A stretch of DNA of 64,000 bases from Lysobacter helvus (GCF_018406645.1 NZ_AP024546.1:2046001-2110000), one strand, 5' to 3'; numbered from the stretch's first letter, positions 17,417 to 26,605 are shown. A program made the numbers and translations. Notes: a model not told the origin generated them from the sequence alone.

Positions 17417-17638
17417 GGATGCACCTCGTGATGTCCGTTGGTTGCGTTGGGAGTTCGCGAGGAACGCGCCCTGACACGTTGTCGCTGGCCAAGGAAACGG
17501 ACGAGTTCGGCCAGCTCGGCCATTCGACGACCAACGGTGCATATCGGGGAATTAGCGGCGTTTTCGCGATGTTTTCGCGTTCACGCCGCCTCCACGCCGC
17601 GCAGTGGACGTTCTCGCGCAATGCCAGGGGGAACTCGC

Positions 17639-17830
17639 ATGGAAACGCATCACCACGGTCCGAACGACGGCGTGCGCTACCACGGTCCGGAACGTCGCCG
17701 CGGCGGCGAGCGCCGCCAGAACCACGATCGCCGCGAAATGATCCGCTTCGAACTGACGAAGGAAGATCGCCGCAGCGGCAAGGATCGCCGGCAGCAGGAC
17801 GGGTGGGGGAAGCCGCTCTCGCGTTATTGA
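17639..17830 (+). CDS. Small Arg-rich hypothetical protein with spaced [DE]RR triplets
   Basis: A 63-residue, highly charged protein with 14 arginines and no hydrophobic segment. Five acidic-Arg-Arg triplets occur at residues 18, 24, 30, 43 and 49, so four of the gaps between them are 6, 6, 13 and 6 residues. ATG 17639 is preceded by a purine-rich AGGGGGAA about 6 bases upstream, which supports it as a real gene. It stands alone on the plus strand between minus-strand units and its stop lies 20 bases from the convergent YbdD-like stop. I do not recognise the family. An RNA- or nucleic-acid-binding role would fit the charge but is unproven. Confidence 0.6.
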   Translation: METHHHGPNDGVRYHGPERRRGGERRQNHDRREMIRFELTKEDRRSGKDRRQQDGWGKPLSRY

Positions 17831-17849
17831 GTCAGAGGCAGCGCAAGCT

Positions 17850-18062
17850 TCAACAACACCGCGACCGTCCGCGCCCGTAGCGCGCATGCATGCGCTCGAC
17901 GCAGAACGCTTCGCGCGTCATCGGCACGTCGCCGGGATGATGCGCGCGCACGTGGGCGACGTAGGCGTCGTAATCCGGCACGCCGATCGCCAGCCGCGCG
18001 GTCTGCAGCGCCGCGCGCCAGGCGTCGCGCCATTGCTCAGCGAACCGCATCGAGCGCCACAT
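17850..18062 (-). CDS. YbdD/YjiX-family small protein, partner of CstA
   Basis: Protein of 70 residues of the YbdD/YjiX (DUF466) family: IGVPDYDAYVAHVRAHHPG, then MTREAFCVERMHARYG and a terminal RCC. In many bacteria it is encoded immediately after cstA, and there is evidence in other species that the pair works together in pyruvate or peptide uptake. ATG 18062 has GGAGAG 6 bases upstream and lies 26 bases inside the end of cstA, so translation is coupled. A second ATG at 18050 has a poor ribosome site. Confidence 0.85.
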   Translation of the reverse strand: MWRSMRFAEQWRDAWRAALQTARLAIGVPDYDAYVAHVRAHHPGDVPMTREAFCVERMHARYGRGRSRCC

Positions 18063-20094
18063 AGTCGCTCTCCCGCGCCGTCGGCAGGTCCGCGCGCCGC
18101 GCCCGCCATGCCGCCCGCGTCGCGAAAACCAGCGTCAGCACCACCACCGCCATCAGCAACGCACACAACGCCGCGTCGATCTGGTTGTTGAGCAGCACGC
18201 GCCGCATGTCGTCGAGCGACTTCGCCGGCGCCAGGACTTCGCCGTGCGCGAGGGCGTCGGTGTAACGCCGCACGTTCGACAGGAACCCGATCTTCGGATC
18301 GGCATGGAACAGCTTCTGCCACCCGGCGGTGAGCGTGCACGCGAGCAGCCAGGCGGTCGGCAACGCGGCGACCCACAGGTAGCGCTCGCGCTTCATCTTC
18401 ACCAGCACCGCGCAAACGAAGATCATCGCCAGGCCCGCGAGCATCTGGTTCGCGATGCCGAACAGCGGCCACAAGGTGTTGATGCCGCCGAGCGGATCGA
18501 CCACGCCCTGGTAGAGGAACCAGCCCCAGCCCGACACCGCGAGCGCGGTGCACACGAGGTTGGCGGTCCAGCTTTCCGTGCGCCGGAACGACGGCACGGC
18601 CAGGCCCACCACCTCCTGGATCATGAAGCGCGCCACGCGCGTGCCCGCGTCGAGCGTCGTGAGGATGAACAAGGCTTCGAACAGGATCGCGTAGTGGTAC
18701 CAGAACGCGAGCATCCCGCCGCCGCCCACGATGCCGTGCAGCAGTTGCGCCATGCCCACGGCCAGCGTGGGCGCGCCGCCGGTGCGCGAGAGGATCGTCG
18801 TCTCGCCGATGTCGCGCGCGGTTTGCGCGAGCACGTCGGGCGTGACCACGAAGCCCCATTGCGAAATGGCCTGCGCGGCAGATTCGACCGTCGTGCCGAT
18901 CGCCGCCGTCGGTGCGTTCATCGCGAAGTACACCGCCGGGTCCAGCACGCACGCCGCCACCAGCGCCATCACCGCGACGCAGGCTTCCATCAGCATGCCG
19001 CCGTAGCCGATCACCGGGATCTCGCGTTCGTTCGCGATCATCTTGGGCGTGGTGCCCGAGGCGATCAGCGCGTGGAAGCCGGAGATCGACCCGCACGCGA
19101 TCGTGATGAACAGGAACGGGAACAGGCTGCCCGCGAACACCGGCCCGCTGCCGTCGATGAAGCGCGTGACCGCCGGCATCTGCAATTGCGGCATCGCGAT
19201 GAAGATCGCGACCGCCAGCAACGCCACGGTGCCGAGCTTGAGGAACGTGGACAGGTAATCGCGCGGCGCGAGCAGCATCCAGATCGGCAGCACGGCGGCG
19301 ACGAAGCCGTAGGCGATCAGCATCCACGCCAGCGCCTTGCCGTCGAAGGTGAACAGCGCCGCCCAGGTTGGCGATGCCGCGACGTGGCCGCCCCACCAGA
19401 TCGACGCGAGCAACAGCACCAGGCCGACGACGGACGCTTCGAGGATGCGGCCCGGCCGCCACCAGCGCAGCCATGCGCCCATCAGGAACGCGATCGGGAT
19501 CGTCATCGCGACGGTGAAGGTGCCCCACGGACTCACCGCGAGCGCCTTGACGACGACCAGGCCCAGCACTGCGAGCAGGATCACCATGATCGCGAGGATG
19601 CCGATCATCGCGGTCACGCCCGCGGCGGCGCCGAGTTCGTTGCGGATCATTTCGCCGAGCGAACGCCCGTCGCGCCGCACGGACAGGAACAACACCAGCA
19701 TGTCCTGCACCGCGCCCGCGAGCACCACGCCGAACAGGATCCACAACAGTCCGGGCAGGTAGCCCATCTGCGCCGCGAGCACGGGACCGACCAGCGGACC
19801 CGCGCCTGCGATGGCCGCGAAGTGGTGCCCGAACAGCACCACCTTCTGCGTCGGCACGTAATCGAGCCCGTCGTTGCGACGCCATGCGGGCGTCGCGCGC
19901 GAGGGATCGAGTTGCATCGCGTGGGTGGCGATGTAGCGCGCGTGGAAGCGATAGCCGATGGCGAACACCGAGATCGACGCCGCGATGACCCACATCGCCC
20001 CGACGGTTTCGCCGCGCGACAACGCCAGCACGCCCAGGCAACACGCCGCGAACACCGCCACCGCGGCCCAGCCCAGCCCCTTGATCCAGCGCAT
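18037..20094 (-). CDS. cstA: Carbon starvation protein A (pyruvate/peptide transporter)
   Basis: A 685-residue polytopic inner-membrane protein close to E. coli CstA in length and order of motifs: FARYIATH-like N-terminus, HHFAAIAGAGPLVGPVLAAQ, RNELGAAAG and IACGSISGFHALIASGTT. CstA-family transporters import pyruvate and have been linked to peptide use under carbon starvation. The start ATG 20094 has GGGGAG upstream. It overlaps its small YbdD-like partner by 26 bases. No CRP or regulatory site can be assigned with confidence. corA lies 23 bases upstream on the same strand and may be cotranscribed. Confidence 0.95.
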   Translation of the reverse strand: MRWIKGLGWAAVAVFAACCLGVLALSRGETVGAMWVIAASISVFAIGYRFHARYIATHAMQLDPSRATPAWRRNDGLDYVPTQKVVLFGHHFAAIAGAGPLVGPVLAAQMGYLPGLLWILFGVVLAGAVQDMLVLFLSVRRDGRSLGEMIRNELGAAAGVTAMIGILAIMVILLAVLGLVVVKALAVSPWGTFTVAMTIPIAFLMGAWLRWWRPGRILEASVVGLVLLLASIWWGGHVAASPTWAALFTFDGKALAWMLIAYGFVAAVLPIWMLLAPRDYLSTFLKLGTVALLAVAIFIAMPQLQMPAVTRFIDGSGPVFAGSLFPFLFITIACGSISGFHALIASGTTPKMIANEREIPVIGYGGMLMEACVAVMALVAACVLDPAVYFAMNAPTAAIGTTVESAAQAISQWGFVVTPDVLAQTARDIGETTILSRTGGAPTLAVGMAQLLHGIVGGGGMLAFWYHYAILFEALFILTTLDAGTRVARFMIQEVVGLAVPSFRRTESWTANLVCTALAVSGWGWFLYQGVVDPLGGINTLWPLFGIANQMLAGLAMIFVCAVLVKMKRERYLWVAALPTAWLLACTLTAGWQKLFHADPKIGFLSNVRRYTDALAHGEVLAPAKSLDDMRRVLLNNQIDAALCALLMAVVVLTLVFATRAAWRARRADLPTARESDYVALDAVR

Positions 20095-20117
20095 GCACGA
20101 ACTCCCCGTCGCGCGGC

Positions 20118-21113
20118 CTACAGCCAGCGGACTTTCCTGAGATAGCGGTACAGGCCGATGCAGACCGCGCCCACCACCACCACGAGGATGGCGTAGCTGT
20201 AGCGGCCTTCCAGCTCGGGCATGTGCCTGAAGTTCATGCCGTACCAGCTGGTGATCAGCGTGGGCGCGGCGAGCAGCGCGGCCCAGCCGGCGAGCTTCTT
20301 CACCACCTCGCCCTGGTTTACCGTGACCAGCGCGAGGTTGACGCTCATCGCCGCGGTGAGCATCTCGCGCAGCGTGTCGGTGCTTTCGTTGATGCGCACG
20401 GCATGGTCGAGCACGTCGCGGAAGTACAGGCGCACTTCTTCCGGCACCAGCCCGCCGTGCATGCGCGTGAGCTGCGCCAGGATGTCCTGCATGGGCGAGA
20501 CCGCCAGGCGCAGCTGCGTGAGTTCGCGCTTGAGCTCGTACAGCTTCACCACCGTGTCGCGGCTGTAGCTCTCCGCGAAGATGTCCTTCTCCAGCGCGTT
20601 CAGCGAATCGCGGAACTCGGAGACGATCGGAAGATAGTTGTCGACGATGAAGTCGAGCCCGGCGTACAGCGCGTAGGCGGGGCCGAGGGCGAGCAGTTCG
20701 GGTTCGCGCTCCACGCGCGTGCGCACCGGCGCGTAGGACAGCGATGCGCCGTGCCGCACCGTCACGAGGTAACGCGCGCCGAGGAAGGCGTGCGTTTCGC
20801 CGAAGCGGATGTGGTCGTCGATCATCTGCGCGGTGTGCACCGCGACGAACAGCGAATTGCCGTACGCCTCGATCTTCGGGCGCTGGTGCGCGTGCTGCGC
20901 ATCCTCCACCGCCAGGTCGTGCAGGCCGAATTCTTCCTGCAGCTTGTCGAGCAGCGCGTCCTCGGGTTCGTACAGGCCCACCCAGACGAAGCTGCCGTCA
21001 TCGACGGCCAGCACGTCGCTGATCGCATCGAGGCTGATGTCGCGCCGCTTGCCGTGGCGGTCGTACACCACGCAGTTGATGACGCAGGCGGGCAGGGCGG
21101 CGGGATCGTTCAT
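20118..21113 (-). CDS. corA: CorA-family magnesium/divalent cation channel
   Basis: A 331-residue protein with a soluble N-terminal domain, a long helical stalk (about residues 165-260) and two C-terminal transmembrane helices. The family signature YGMNF follows the first helix. CorA forms a homopentameric channel for Mg2+ and also Co2+ or Ni2+. The ribosome site before ATG 21113 is weak, but the start agrees with the usual N-terminus. It lies between the DUF4105 gene and cstA, all on the minus strand. Ion preference cannot be read here; some homologues are efflux-type (ZntB), but the GMN motif and layout favour CorA. Confidence 0.9.
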   Translation of the reverse strand: MNDPAALPACVINCVVYDRHGKRRDISLDAISDVLAVDDGSFVWVGLYEPEDALLDKLQEEFGLHDLAVEDAQHAHQRPKIEAYGNSLFVAVHTAQMIDDHIRFGETHAFLGARYLVTVRHGASLSYAPVRTRVEREPELLALGPAYALYAGLDFIVDNYLPIVSEFRDSLNALEKDIFAESYSRDTVVKLYELKRELTQLRLAVSPMQDILAQLTRMHGGLVPEEVRLYFRDVLDHAVRINESTDTLREMLTAAMSVNLALVTVNQGEVVKKLAGWAALLAAPTLITSWYGMNFRHMPELEGRYSYAILVVVVGAVCIGLYRYLRKVRWL

Positions 21114-21158
21114 TGCCCGGATCGTGCCCCGTCGGACGGGGCCGGGGCAAGCATCGCG

Positions 21159-22331
21159 TCAGCGTGGGCGCGGGGTGAATGCGAACGCGGCGTGGATCGG
21201 GAGCAGCAACGCGAGCCAGGCGATCTGCACCTGGCCCCCCGGCAGCAACTGCAGCGCCAGCGCCAGCACGCCGCCGCCGAACACCACGTAGCGGACGATG
21301 CCGTGGAAACGCGACGTCGCGCCCCCGCGCAGCATCGCCCAGGCGCCGGGCAGCAACAGCAGGCACAGCGGCGAGAACAGCAGGAGGTTGTGGTTGGCCC
21401 AGCCCGCGACGTGCGCGGTGCAGCACCAGATGAAAGCCAGCAGGAGGCCGAGCAGCCCGAGCACCGTCCAGAACGGCAGCGCGATCCCGCCGAGCAGGCG
21501 CGGCGCGCGCGCGGCGAGCATGCGCACCAGTCCGGCCGCGACCAGGCCGGCGAGCAGCCACGGCCACCAGCGGCGCGGGGCGTCCGGCGGTTCGGGGGCG
21601 AGGCGGTGTTCGACGAGGACGCTCTCGGACAACACCAGCGGGCGGCCCGCGCTGTTGCGGGCTTCGCGCAGGCTGTCGGCGAGGCGCATCGGGACGAACG
21701 CGTCCTGCCAGCGCGACAAAGGCTTGTCGGCGTACGGGCCCAGGCCGATGTCGAACCCCGTGCCCATCCACCAGGCCGGCGAGGCGAGGCGCACGGCTTC
21801 GTAGCGATACGTGTTGCCCTGCGAACGGCCCGCGAGCTGGCGTTGCAGGGCGCCGCCGAGTGCGCGGTCGACCGCATCGCGCACGCGCGTCGAACAGTTG
21901 TCGGTGAAGTATTCGTAGCGGTAGCGCGCGTGCTCGGGCTTCGCGTTCTCGGCGAGCGCGGCGGCGATGTCTTCCGACTGTTGCGGCGTGAGATCCAGCC
22001 ATTGGATCGACACGCCGCGGCCGACGTCGCGGTAATACGCGAGGTCCTGCTCGAGCGGCAGCGCGACGAGCATGTATTCCATGTCGCCCTTGACGAAGCG
22101 GCCGATGAAGCCCGGTTCGTCGAGGTCGAAGAAGCCGAAGTTGTAGGAGATCGGCCCGCCCGGCGCATCGGGATCGGCGACGACGATGGCGTTGTGGCCG
22201 AAACGTTCGAAGAAGATTTCGCCGGGCTGCATCGTCATCACGCCGATGCGCGGCGTGGCGAAGGCGACCGTGGCGAAGAGCCACAGCGCGAAGGCAATCA
22301 GCAGTTGCGCGAAGCGGTCAGGAGTCCGCAT
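21159..22331 (-). CDS. DUF4105 / Lnb N-terminal-type membrane protein
   Basis: A 390-residue protein. A signal or anchor segment (residues 8-26) is followed by a periplasmic DUF4105 domain (about 30-240) and five C-terminal transmembrane helices (about 256-385). The domain has the conserved FGHNA (His46) and DNCST (Cys146) signatures, which resemble a cysteine-histidine active site. From memory, this Pfam family has been renamed after Lnb, an alternative lipoprotein N-acyltransferase. It overlaps corC by 14 bases, in the place where lnt commonly lies after ybeY-corC. That makes an N-acyltransferase role an attractive but unproven inference. Start ATG 22331 agrees with the signal segment. Confidence 0.8.
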   Translation of the reverse strand: MRTPDRFAQLLIAFALWLFATVAFATPRIGVMTMQPGEIFFERFGHNAIVVADPDAPGGPISYNFGFFDLDEPGFIGRFVKGDMEYMLVALPLEQDLAYYRDVGRGVSIQWLDLTPQQSEDIAAALAENAKPEHARYRYEYFTDNCSTRVRDAVDRALGGALQRQLAGRSQGNTYRYEAVRLASPAWWMGTGFDIGLGPYADKPLSRWQDAFVPMRLADSLREARNSAGRPLVLSESVLVEHRLAPEPPDAPRRWWPWLLAGLVAAGLVRMLAARAPRLLGGIALPFWTVLGLLGLLLAFIWCCTAHVAGWANHNLLLFSPLCLLLLPGAWAMLRGGATSRFHGIVRYVVFGGGVLALALQLLPGGQVQIAWLALLLPIHAAFAFTPRPR

Positions 22332-23178
22332 GCACGCTGACATGGAGCGCGTGCAGGCGACGCGCATCGGCGCGGGCGACGCGGAAGCCGAAGCGGCCCA
22401 GCGTGAGTTCCTCGCCGGCTTCCGGCAGGTGGCCGATCGCGGCGGTGAGCAGGCCACCGATGGTGTCGTACTCGTCGTCGTCGAAATCGGCGCCGAAGCG
22501 TTCGTTGAAATCGCAGATCGGCGTGAGCGCATCGACCACGAAGTGGCCGTCGGCCTGCGCGGCGATCAGCTGGTTCTCGTCGACGGCTTCGTCGTGCTCG
22601 TCGTCGATGTCGCCGACGATCTGTTCCAGCACGTCTTCGATCGTGACCAGGCCGGCGACGCCGCCGTACTCGTCGATCACGATGGCCATGTGGTTGCGCG
22701 ACTGGCGGAACTCGCGCAGCAGCACGTTGAGCTTCTTGGATTCGGGGATCAGCACCGCGGGACGGAGCAGTTCGCGCACGCTGGCCGGGGCGTGTTCGGC
22801 GACCACGCCGCGCAGCAGGTCCTTGGCCAGCAGGATGCCGAGGATCTCGTCCTTGTCTTCGCCATGCACCGGATAACGCGAATGGCCGGACTCGACGACC
22901 TGGCGCATCAGCGTCATCAGGTCGGCTTCCGGGGTCAGCGCCACCATCTGCGCGCGGGGGATCATCACGTCGCCCACGGTGAGGTCGGACACCGCGATGG
23001 CGCCTTCCATCATCCGCAGGGTGTCGGCCGCGATCAGGCCATCGGCCTGCACGTCGCGCAACAACTCGACGAGATCCTCGCGGGTGGTGGGCTCGCCGGA
23101 AAGGGCGGCGGTGATGCGATCGAGCCAGGTACGGCGGCTCTTGTCTTCGTGCTGCTGGGGACTGTCGTCGTCGGCCAT
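22318..23178 (-). CDS. corC: CorC/YbeX-family CBS-domain protein
   Basis: A soluble 286-residue protein with two CBS domains (about residues 70-195) around VMIPRAQMVAL and DEYGGVAGLVTIEDVLEQIVGDI, then a CorC/HlyC transporter-associated domain (about 205-280). It lacks the DUF21 membrane part, like E. coli YbeX/CorC. The family is tied to Mg/Co homeostasis and, for YbeX, to ribosome and RNA metabolism. ATG 23178 was chosen as the family start; the frame extends 9 codons further without support. It lies 88 bases after ybeY in the phoH-ybeY-corC run. Confidence 0.92.
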   Translation of the reverse strand: MADDDSPQQHEDKSRRTWLDRITAALSGEPTTREDLVELLRDVQADGLIAADTLRMMEGAIAVSDLTVGDVMIPRAQMVALTPEADLMTLMRQVVESGHSRYPVHGEDKDEILGILLAKDLLRGVVAEHAPASVRELLRPAVLIPESKKLNVLLREFRQSRNHMAIVIDEYGGVAGLVTIEDVLEQIVGDIDDEHDEAVDENQLIAAQADGHFVVDALTPICDFNERFGADFDDDEYDTIGGLLTAAIGHLPEAGEELTLGRFGFRVARADARRLHALHVSVHADS

Positions 23179-23266
23179 GGGCGGGGGGAAAGCAGTTCCG
23201 GGCAACGCGGAACGAACGGGCGGCGAGTCTAGCGCGGAAGTGCGCAGGTTCGGTGAAACGGCCGTT

Positions 23267-23737
23267 TCACTCGAGGGCGTAGGGGTCTTCGATCCCGAGG
23301 TCGGCCAGGATCTCGCGTTCCAGGCCCTCCATCGCCTCGGCGTCGCGCGGGTCCTCGTGGTCCCAGCCCAGCAGGTGCAGGGCGCCGTGGACCGTGAGGT
23401 GGGCGTAGTGGGCGAGCAGGGGCTTCTTCTGTTCCTTCGCCTCGCGGGCCACCACCGGGGCGCACAGGACGATGTCGCCGAGCAGGGGCAGCTTCACGCC
23501 TTCGGGCAGGTCGGCCGGGAAGCTCAGGACGTTGGTCGCGTAGTCCTTGCCCCGGTAATGGCGGTTGAGGGCGCGGCCTTCCTTGGTGCCGACGATGCGC
23601 AGGGCGAGGTCCGCCTCGCGGATGCGGCCCTGCAGCGCGGCGGCCACCCATTTGCGGAAGCTCACCGCCGCCGGCAGGCCGGCGCGCGGGACGGCGTATT
23701 CGACGCCGACATCGAGTCGGACCGGACCACGGGTCAT
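23267..23737 (-). CDS. ybeY: YbeY endoribonuclease / rRNA maturation factor
   Basis: A 156-residue zinc-dependent RNase of the UPF0054 family. The metal site [11 protein letters not shown] (His117, His121, His127) is complete. YbeY acts in 16S rRNA 3' maturation and ribosome quality control. The start ATG overlaps the phoH stop as ATGA (23734-23737), a coupled pair seen in many bacteria. A normal length for the family. Confidence 0.96.
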   Translation of the reverse strand: MTRGPVRLDVGVEYAVPRAGLPAAVSFRKWVAAALQGRIREADLALRIVGTKEGRALNRHYRGKDYATNVLSFPADLPEGVKLPLLGDIVLCAPVVAREAKEQKKPLLAHYAHLTVHGALHLLGWDHEDPRDAEAMEGLEREILADLGIEDPYALE

Positions 23738-24723
23738 GGATTCTTTCCTGTCGAGGCGTCCTGCGCATCGCGTGCGTCGTACGCATCCACGATGCGCGCG
23801 ACCAGCGGATGGCGCACGACGTCGCGCGCCTGGAAGAAGGTGAAGCTGATGCCGTCCACGCCATGCAGCACGTCGATGGCGTCGCGCAGGCCGGACTTCT
23901 GGTGCTTCGGCAAGTCGATCTGCGTGAGGTCGCCGGTGACCACGGCGGTGGCGCCGAAGCCCAGGCGCGTCAGGAACATCTTCATCTGTTCGATGGTGGT
24001 GTTCTGCGCTTCGTCGAGGATCACGAACGCATCGTTGAGCGTGCGGCCGCGCATGTACGCGAGCGGCGCGATCTCGATGACGTTCTTCTCCAGCAGCTTG
24101 ATCACTTTCTCCACGCCGAGCATTTCGTACAGCGCGTCGTAGAGCGGGCGCAGGTAGGGATCGACCTTCTGCGTGAGGTCGCCCGGGAGGAAGCCGAGCT
24201 TTTCGCCGGCTTCCACGGCGGGGCGCACGAGGATCAGGCGCTGCACGCGCGATTCGTTGAGCGCTTCCACCGCCATCGCCACCGCGAGGAAGGTCTTGCC
24301 GGTGCCGGCGGGGCCGACGCCGAAGTTGATGTCGTTGGTCGCGATCGCGTGCAGGTACTTGCCCTGGTTGGCGCCGCGGCCGCGGATGGTGCCGCGCTTG
24401 ACGCGGATGGCGACGTCCTGCGGTTCGATGCCGTCGGTGGCGCGCACGGGATCGGCGTCGACGGCGTTGAGCCGGATGTTGATCGCGTGGCCGTCGAAGA
24501 TTTCCTCGCCGGCCTCGGCGTAGAGCTCGCGCAGGAAGCGCTCGGCGCGCTGCACGTTCGCCTCCGCACCGGTGATGCGGAAGATGTTGCCGCGGTTGGC
24601 GATCTCCACGCCCAGGCGCAGTTCGATCTGGCGCAGGTGGGCGTCGAAGGCGCCGGCGAGGTTCGCGAGGCGTTCGCTGTCGGGCGGGTCGAGGGTGAAG
24701 TCGCGTTGTGCGGGTGCATTCAT
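23734..24723 (-). CDS. phoH: PhoH-like ATPase
   Basis: A 329-residue cytoplasmic ATPase of the PhoH/YbeZ family. Walker A is GPAGTGKT (residues 137-144) and Walker B lies in [12 protein letters not shown]. An N-terminal KH-like segment (about residues 30-75) is typical of the YbeZ type. YbeZ partners with YbeY in rRNA processing, which fits the coupled ybeY gene. The start ATG 24723 faces a divergent tetR gene across 174 bases. In relatives miaB usually lies directly upstream; here an efflux cassette sits between them. Confidence 0.95.
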   Translation of the reverse strand: MNAPAQRDFTLDPPDSERLANLAGAFDAHLRQIELRLGVEIANRGNIFRITGAEANVQRAERFLRELYAEAGEEIFDGHAINIRLNAVDADPVRATDGIEPQDVAIRVKRGTIRGRGANQGKYLHAIATNDINFGVGPAGTGKTFLAVAMAVEALNESRVQRLILVRPAVEAGEKLGFLPGDLTQKVDPYLRPLYDALYEMLGVEKVIKLLEKNVIEIAPLAYMRGRTLNDAFVILDEAQNTTIEQMKMFLTRLGFGATAVVTGDLTQIDLPKHQKSGLRDAIDVLHGVDGISFTFFQARDVVRHPLVARIVDAYDARDAQDASTGKNP

Positions 24724-24876
24724 CGCGGCAAGCGTAGCGCGGCGTCGTGTTGGAGGCGATCACGGGCGCTTCGGGAAAAGTAGGTCAAAAAGATCGGGCC
24801 CTGGATTGGAATGCAGCGCACCGGGGACGGCCGGGGGCAGGGCCCCGCGGACCGTCCGTCGGACCTCGCTTGCCCC

Positions 24877-24894
24877 TAATTCATTGCTGAATTA
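24877..24894. promoter_or_regulatory. Palindrome, likely TetR operator
   Basis: A perfect palindrome, TAATTCATTGCTGAATTA (7-bp arms, 4-base spacer), ends 3 bases before the tetR start. It is strikingly AT-rich in this GC-rich sequence. Position and symmetry fit an autoregulatory operator of the adjacent TetR protein. Confidence 0.6.
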
Positions 24895-24897
24895 AAT

Positions 24898-25620
24898 ATG
24901 CACGACATGCCCCGCACCCCCGCCAAACCCGCGCCCCGCAAGGCTTCGGGCCGCAGCCCGGCCAAACCGGCCGTGCGCGCCCGCAGCGCCGACCAGCGCG
25001 CCCCCGGCCGTCCCACGGGCGAAAGCCCGGACCAGCGCGCCCGCCTCCTGGACGCCGCCGTCGGGTGCTTTGCGCGCCGCGGGATCGCCGCCGCCACGCT
25101 GCGCGAGATCGCCACCGATGCCGGCGTGAATCCGGCGCTCGTCCACTACTACTTCGGCGACAAGCTGCAGTTGCAGCAGGCGGTGATCGCCGAACGGCTG
25201 ATGCCGGCGTTCGCCGAAGTGCGCAACGCGACGATGCAATCCGGCGACGACATCGCCGGCCTGGTCGCCGGGTTCGTGCGCGGCATGTGCGACGCCGTCG
25301 AACGCCATCCCTGGCTGCCGCCGCTGTGGGTGCGCGAAGTGCTGTGCGAAGGCGGTGCGCTGCGCGAAGTGCTGTTCACGACGATGGCGCCGCAGGTCCC
25401 GCAACTGCTCGCGGCGCGCTTCGCCGCCGCGCAGGACGCCGGCGAGCTCAATCCCGACCTCGATCCGCGCCTGCTGGTCGCCTCGCTCGTGGGCCTGACG
25501 TTGTTCCCCGCCGCGGGCGCGCCGATCTGGCGCCGCCTGTTCGCCGCCGACGACATCGATGCCACCACGATGCGCGACCACGCCATCGCGCTGCTCGATC
25601 GCGGCCTCGGTACGCCCTGA
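24898..25620 (+). CDS. TetR/AcrR-family repressor (CecR-like) of the exporter operon
   Basis: A 240-residue regulator. A basic, Pro/Ala-rich tail (residues 1-45) precedes a TetR helix-turn-helix domain (about 48-95, with LREIATDAGVNPALVHYYFGDK). The C-terminal part binds an unknown ligand and dimerises. The gene heads a tetR-hlyD-ABC-permease set like E. coli cecR-ybhGFSR. A palindrome 3 bases upstream of ATG 24898 is the likely operator. ATG 24907 is a possible alternative start, since no good ribosome site precedes either and the transcript could be near-leaderless. Confidence 0.9.
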   Translation: MHDMPRTPAKPAPRKASGRSPAKPAVRARSADQRAPGRPTGESPDQRARLLDAAVGCFARRGIAAATLREIATDAGVNPALVHYYFGDKLQLQQAVIAERLMPAFAEVRNATMQSGDDIAGLVAGFVRGMCDAVERHPWLPPLWVREVLCEGGALREVLFTTMAPQVPQLLAARFAAAQDAGELNPDLDPRLLVASLVGLTLFPAAGAPIWRRLFAADDIDATTMRDHAIALLDRGLGTP

Positions 25621-25645
25621 CCCCCCTTTGCCTGCGAGATCCCAG

Positions 25646-26605
25646 ATGCGCACGACCATCGCCCCCGCCCTCCTCGCGCTCTGCATCGCCGCCACGCTGC
25701 CCGCGTGCCGCAACGACACGCCGCAGGCGCTCGGCACGCTGGAATACGACCGCATCACGTTGCCGTCGCCGGCCGCGGAAAAGATCGTCGCGATCGACGT
25801 GCGCGAAGGACAGCGCGTGAAAGCGGGTCAGTCCCTGCTGCGGCTGGAACTGGACCGCACGCGTTCGAGCACGGACGTGGCGCGCGCCGAAGCGCAACGC
25901 CAGCGCGCCTCGCTGCAGGAACTGGAAGCCGGCCCGCGCAGCGAACAGATCGCGCAGGCCCGCGCGCAACTGGTCGCCGCGCAGGCGGAGGAACGCCAGG
26001 CCCGCGACTACTACACGCGCGTGCGGCCGTTGGGTCGCCAGCAATTGATTGCCGCCGCGGAAGTCGAGCGCGCCCGCGCGTCCGTGGACAACGCCGCCGC
26101 CACCGCGCGCGCGCAGGCCGAAGCCTTGCGCGAACTCGAAGCCGGCACGCGCCGCGAACAGATCGCGCAGGGCGAAGCCGCGCTCGCCGCCTCCGAAGCG
26201 CAGGCCGCCGCGCAGCAGGTGACGCTCGACAAACTCACCGTCGTCGCGCCGCGCGATGCGCTCGTCGACAGCATTCCCTACAAGCTCGGCGACCAGGCGC
26301 CGGTGGGCCAGCCGCTCGCGATCCTGCTCGTCGGCGGTGCGCCGTATGCACGCGTGTACGTGCCGGAGACGATCCGCGCGAACGTGAAGGTCGGCGATGC
26401 CGCGCGCGTGTTCGTCGGCGGGCAGAAGGAATCGCGGCCCGGCACCGTGCGCATGATCCGCACCGAGCCCAGCTTCACCCCGTACTACGCGTTGATCGGC
26501 AAGGACGCGGCGCGCCTGAGCTATGTCGCGGAGATCACGCTGACAAGCGGCGACGCCGCGTCGTTGCCGCCGGGCCTGCCGGTGCGCGTGGAGTTCGGGA
26601 AATGA
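25646..26605 (+). CDS. HlyD/YbhG-type membrane fusion lipoprotein
   Basis: A 319-residue periplasmic adaptor. Signal peptide with lipobox LPAC (Cys21), so it is probably a lipoprotein. It has a biotinyl-lipoyl-like segment (LDVREGQRV-type hairpin near residue 50), a long alpha-helical coiled coil with two related repeats (LEAGPRSEQIAQ and LEAGTRREQIAQ), and a beta-barrel end. It connects an inner-membrane exporter to the outer membrane. The stop overlaps the ABC ATPase start as ATGA. The start is set by the signal peptide. The closest named relative is YbhG. Confidence 0.92.
   Translation: MRTTIAPALLALCIAATLPACRNDTPQALGTLEYDRITLPSPAAEKIVAIDVREGQRVKAGQSLLRLELDRTRSSTDVARAEAQRQRASLQELEAGPRSEQIAQARAQLVAAQAEERQARDYYTRVRPLGRQQLIAAAEVERARASVDNAAATARAQAEALRELEAGTRREQIAQGEAALAASEAQAAAQQVTLDKLTVVAPRDALVDSIPYKLGDQAPVGQPLAILLVGGAPYARVYVPETIRANVKVGDAARVFVGGQKESRPGTVRMIRTEPSFTPYYALIGKDAARLSYVAEITLTSGDAASLPPGLPVRVEFGK

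Noticed and set aside
17639-17830. The Arg-rich small protein as a PilZ-domain fragment
   Set aside because: RxxxR-like spacing is present, but the D/NxSxxG motif of PilZ is absent and the protein is too short.
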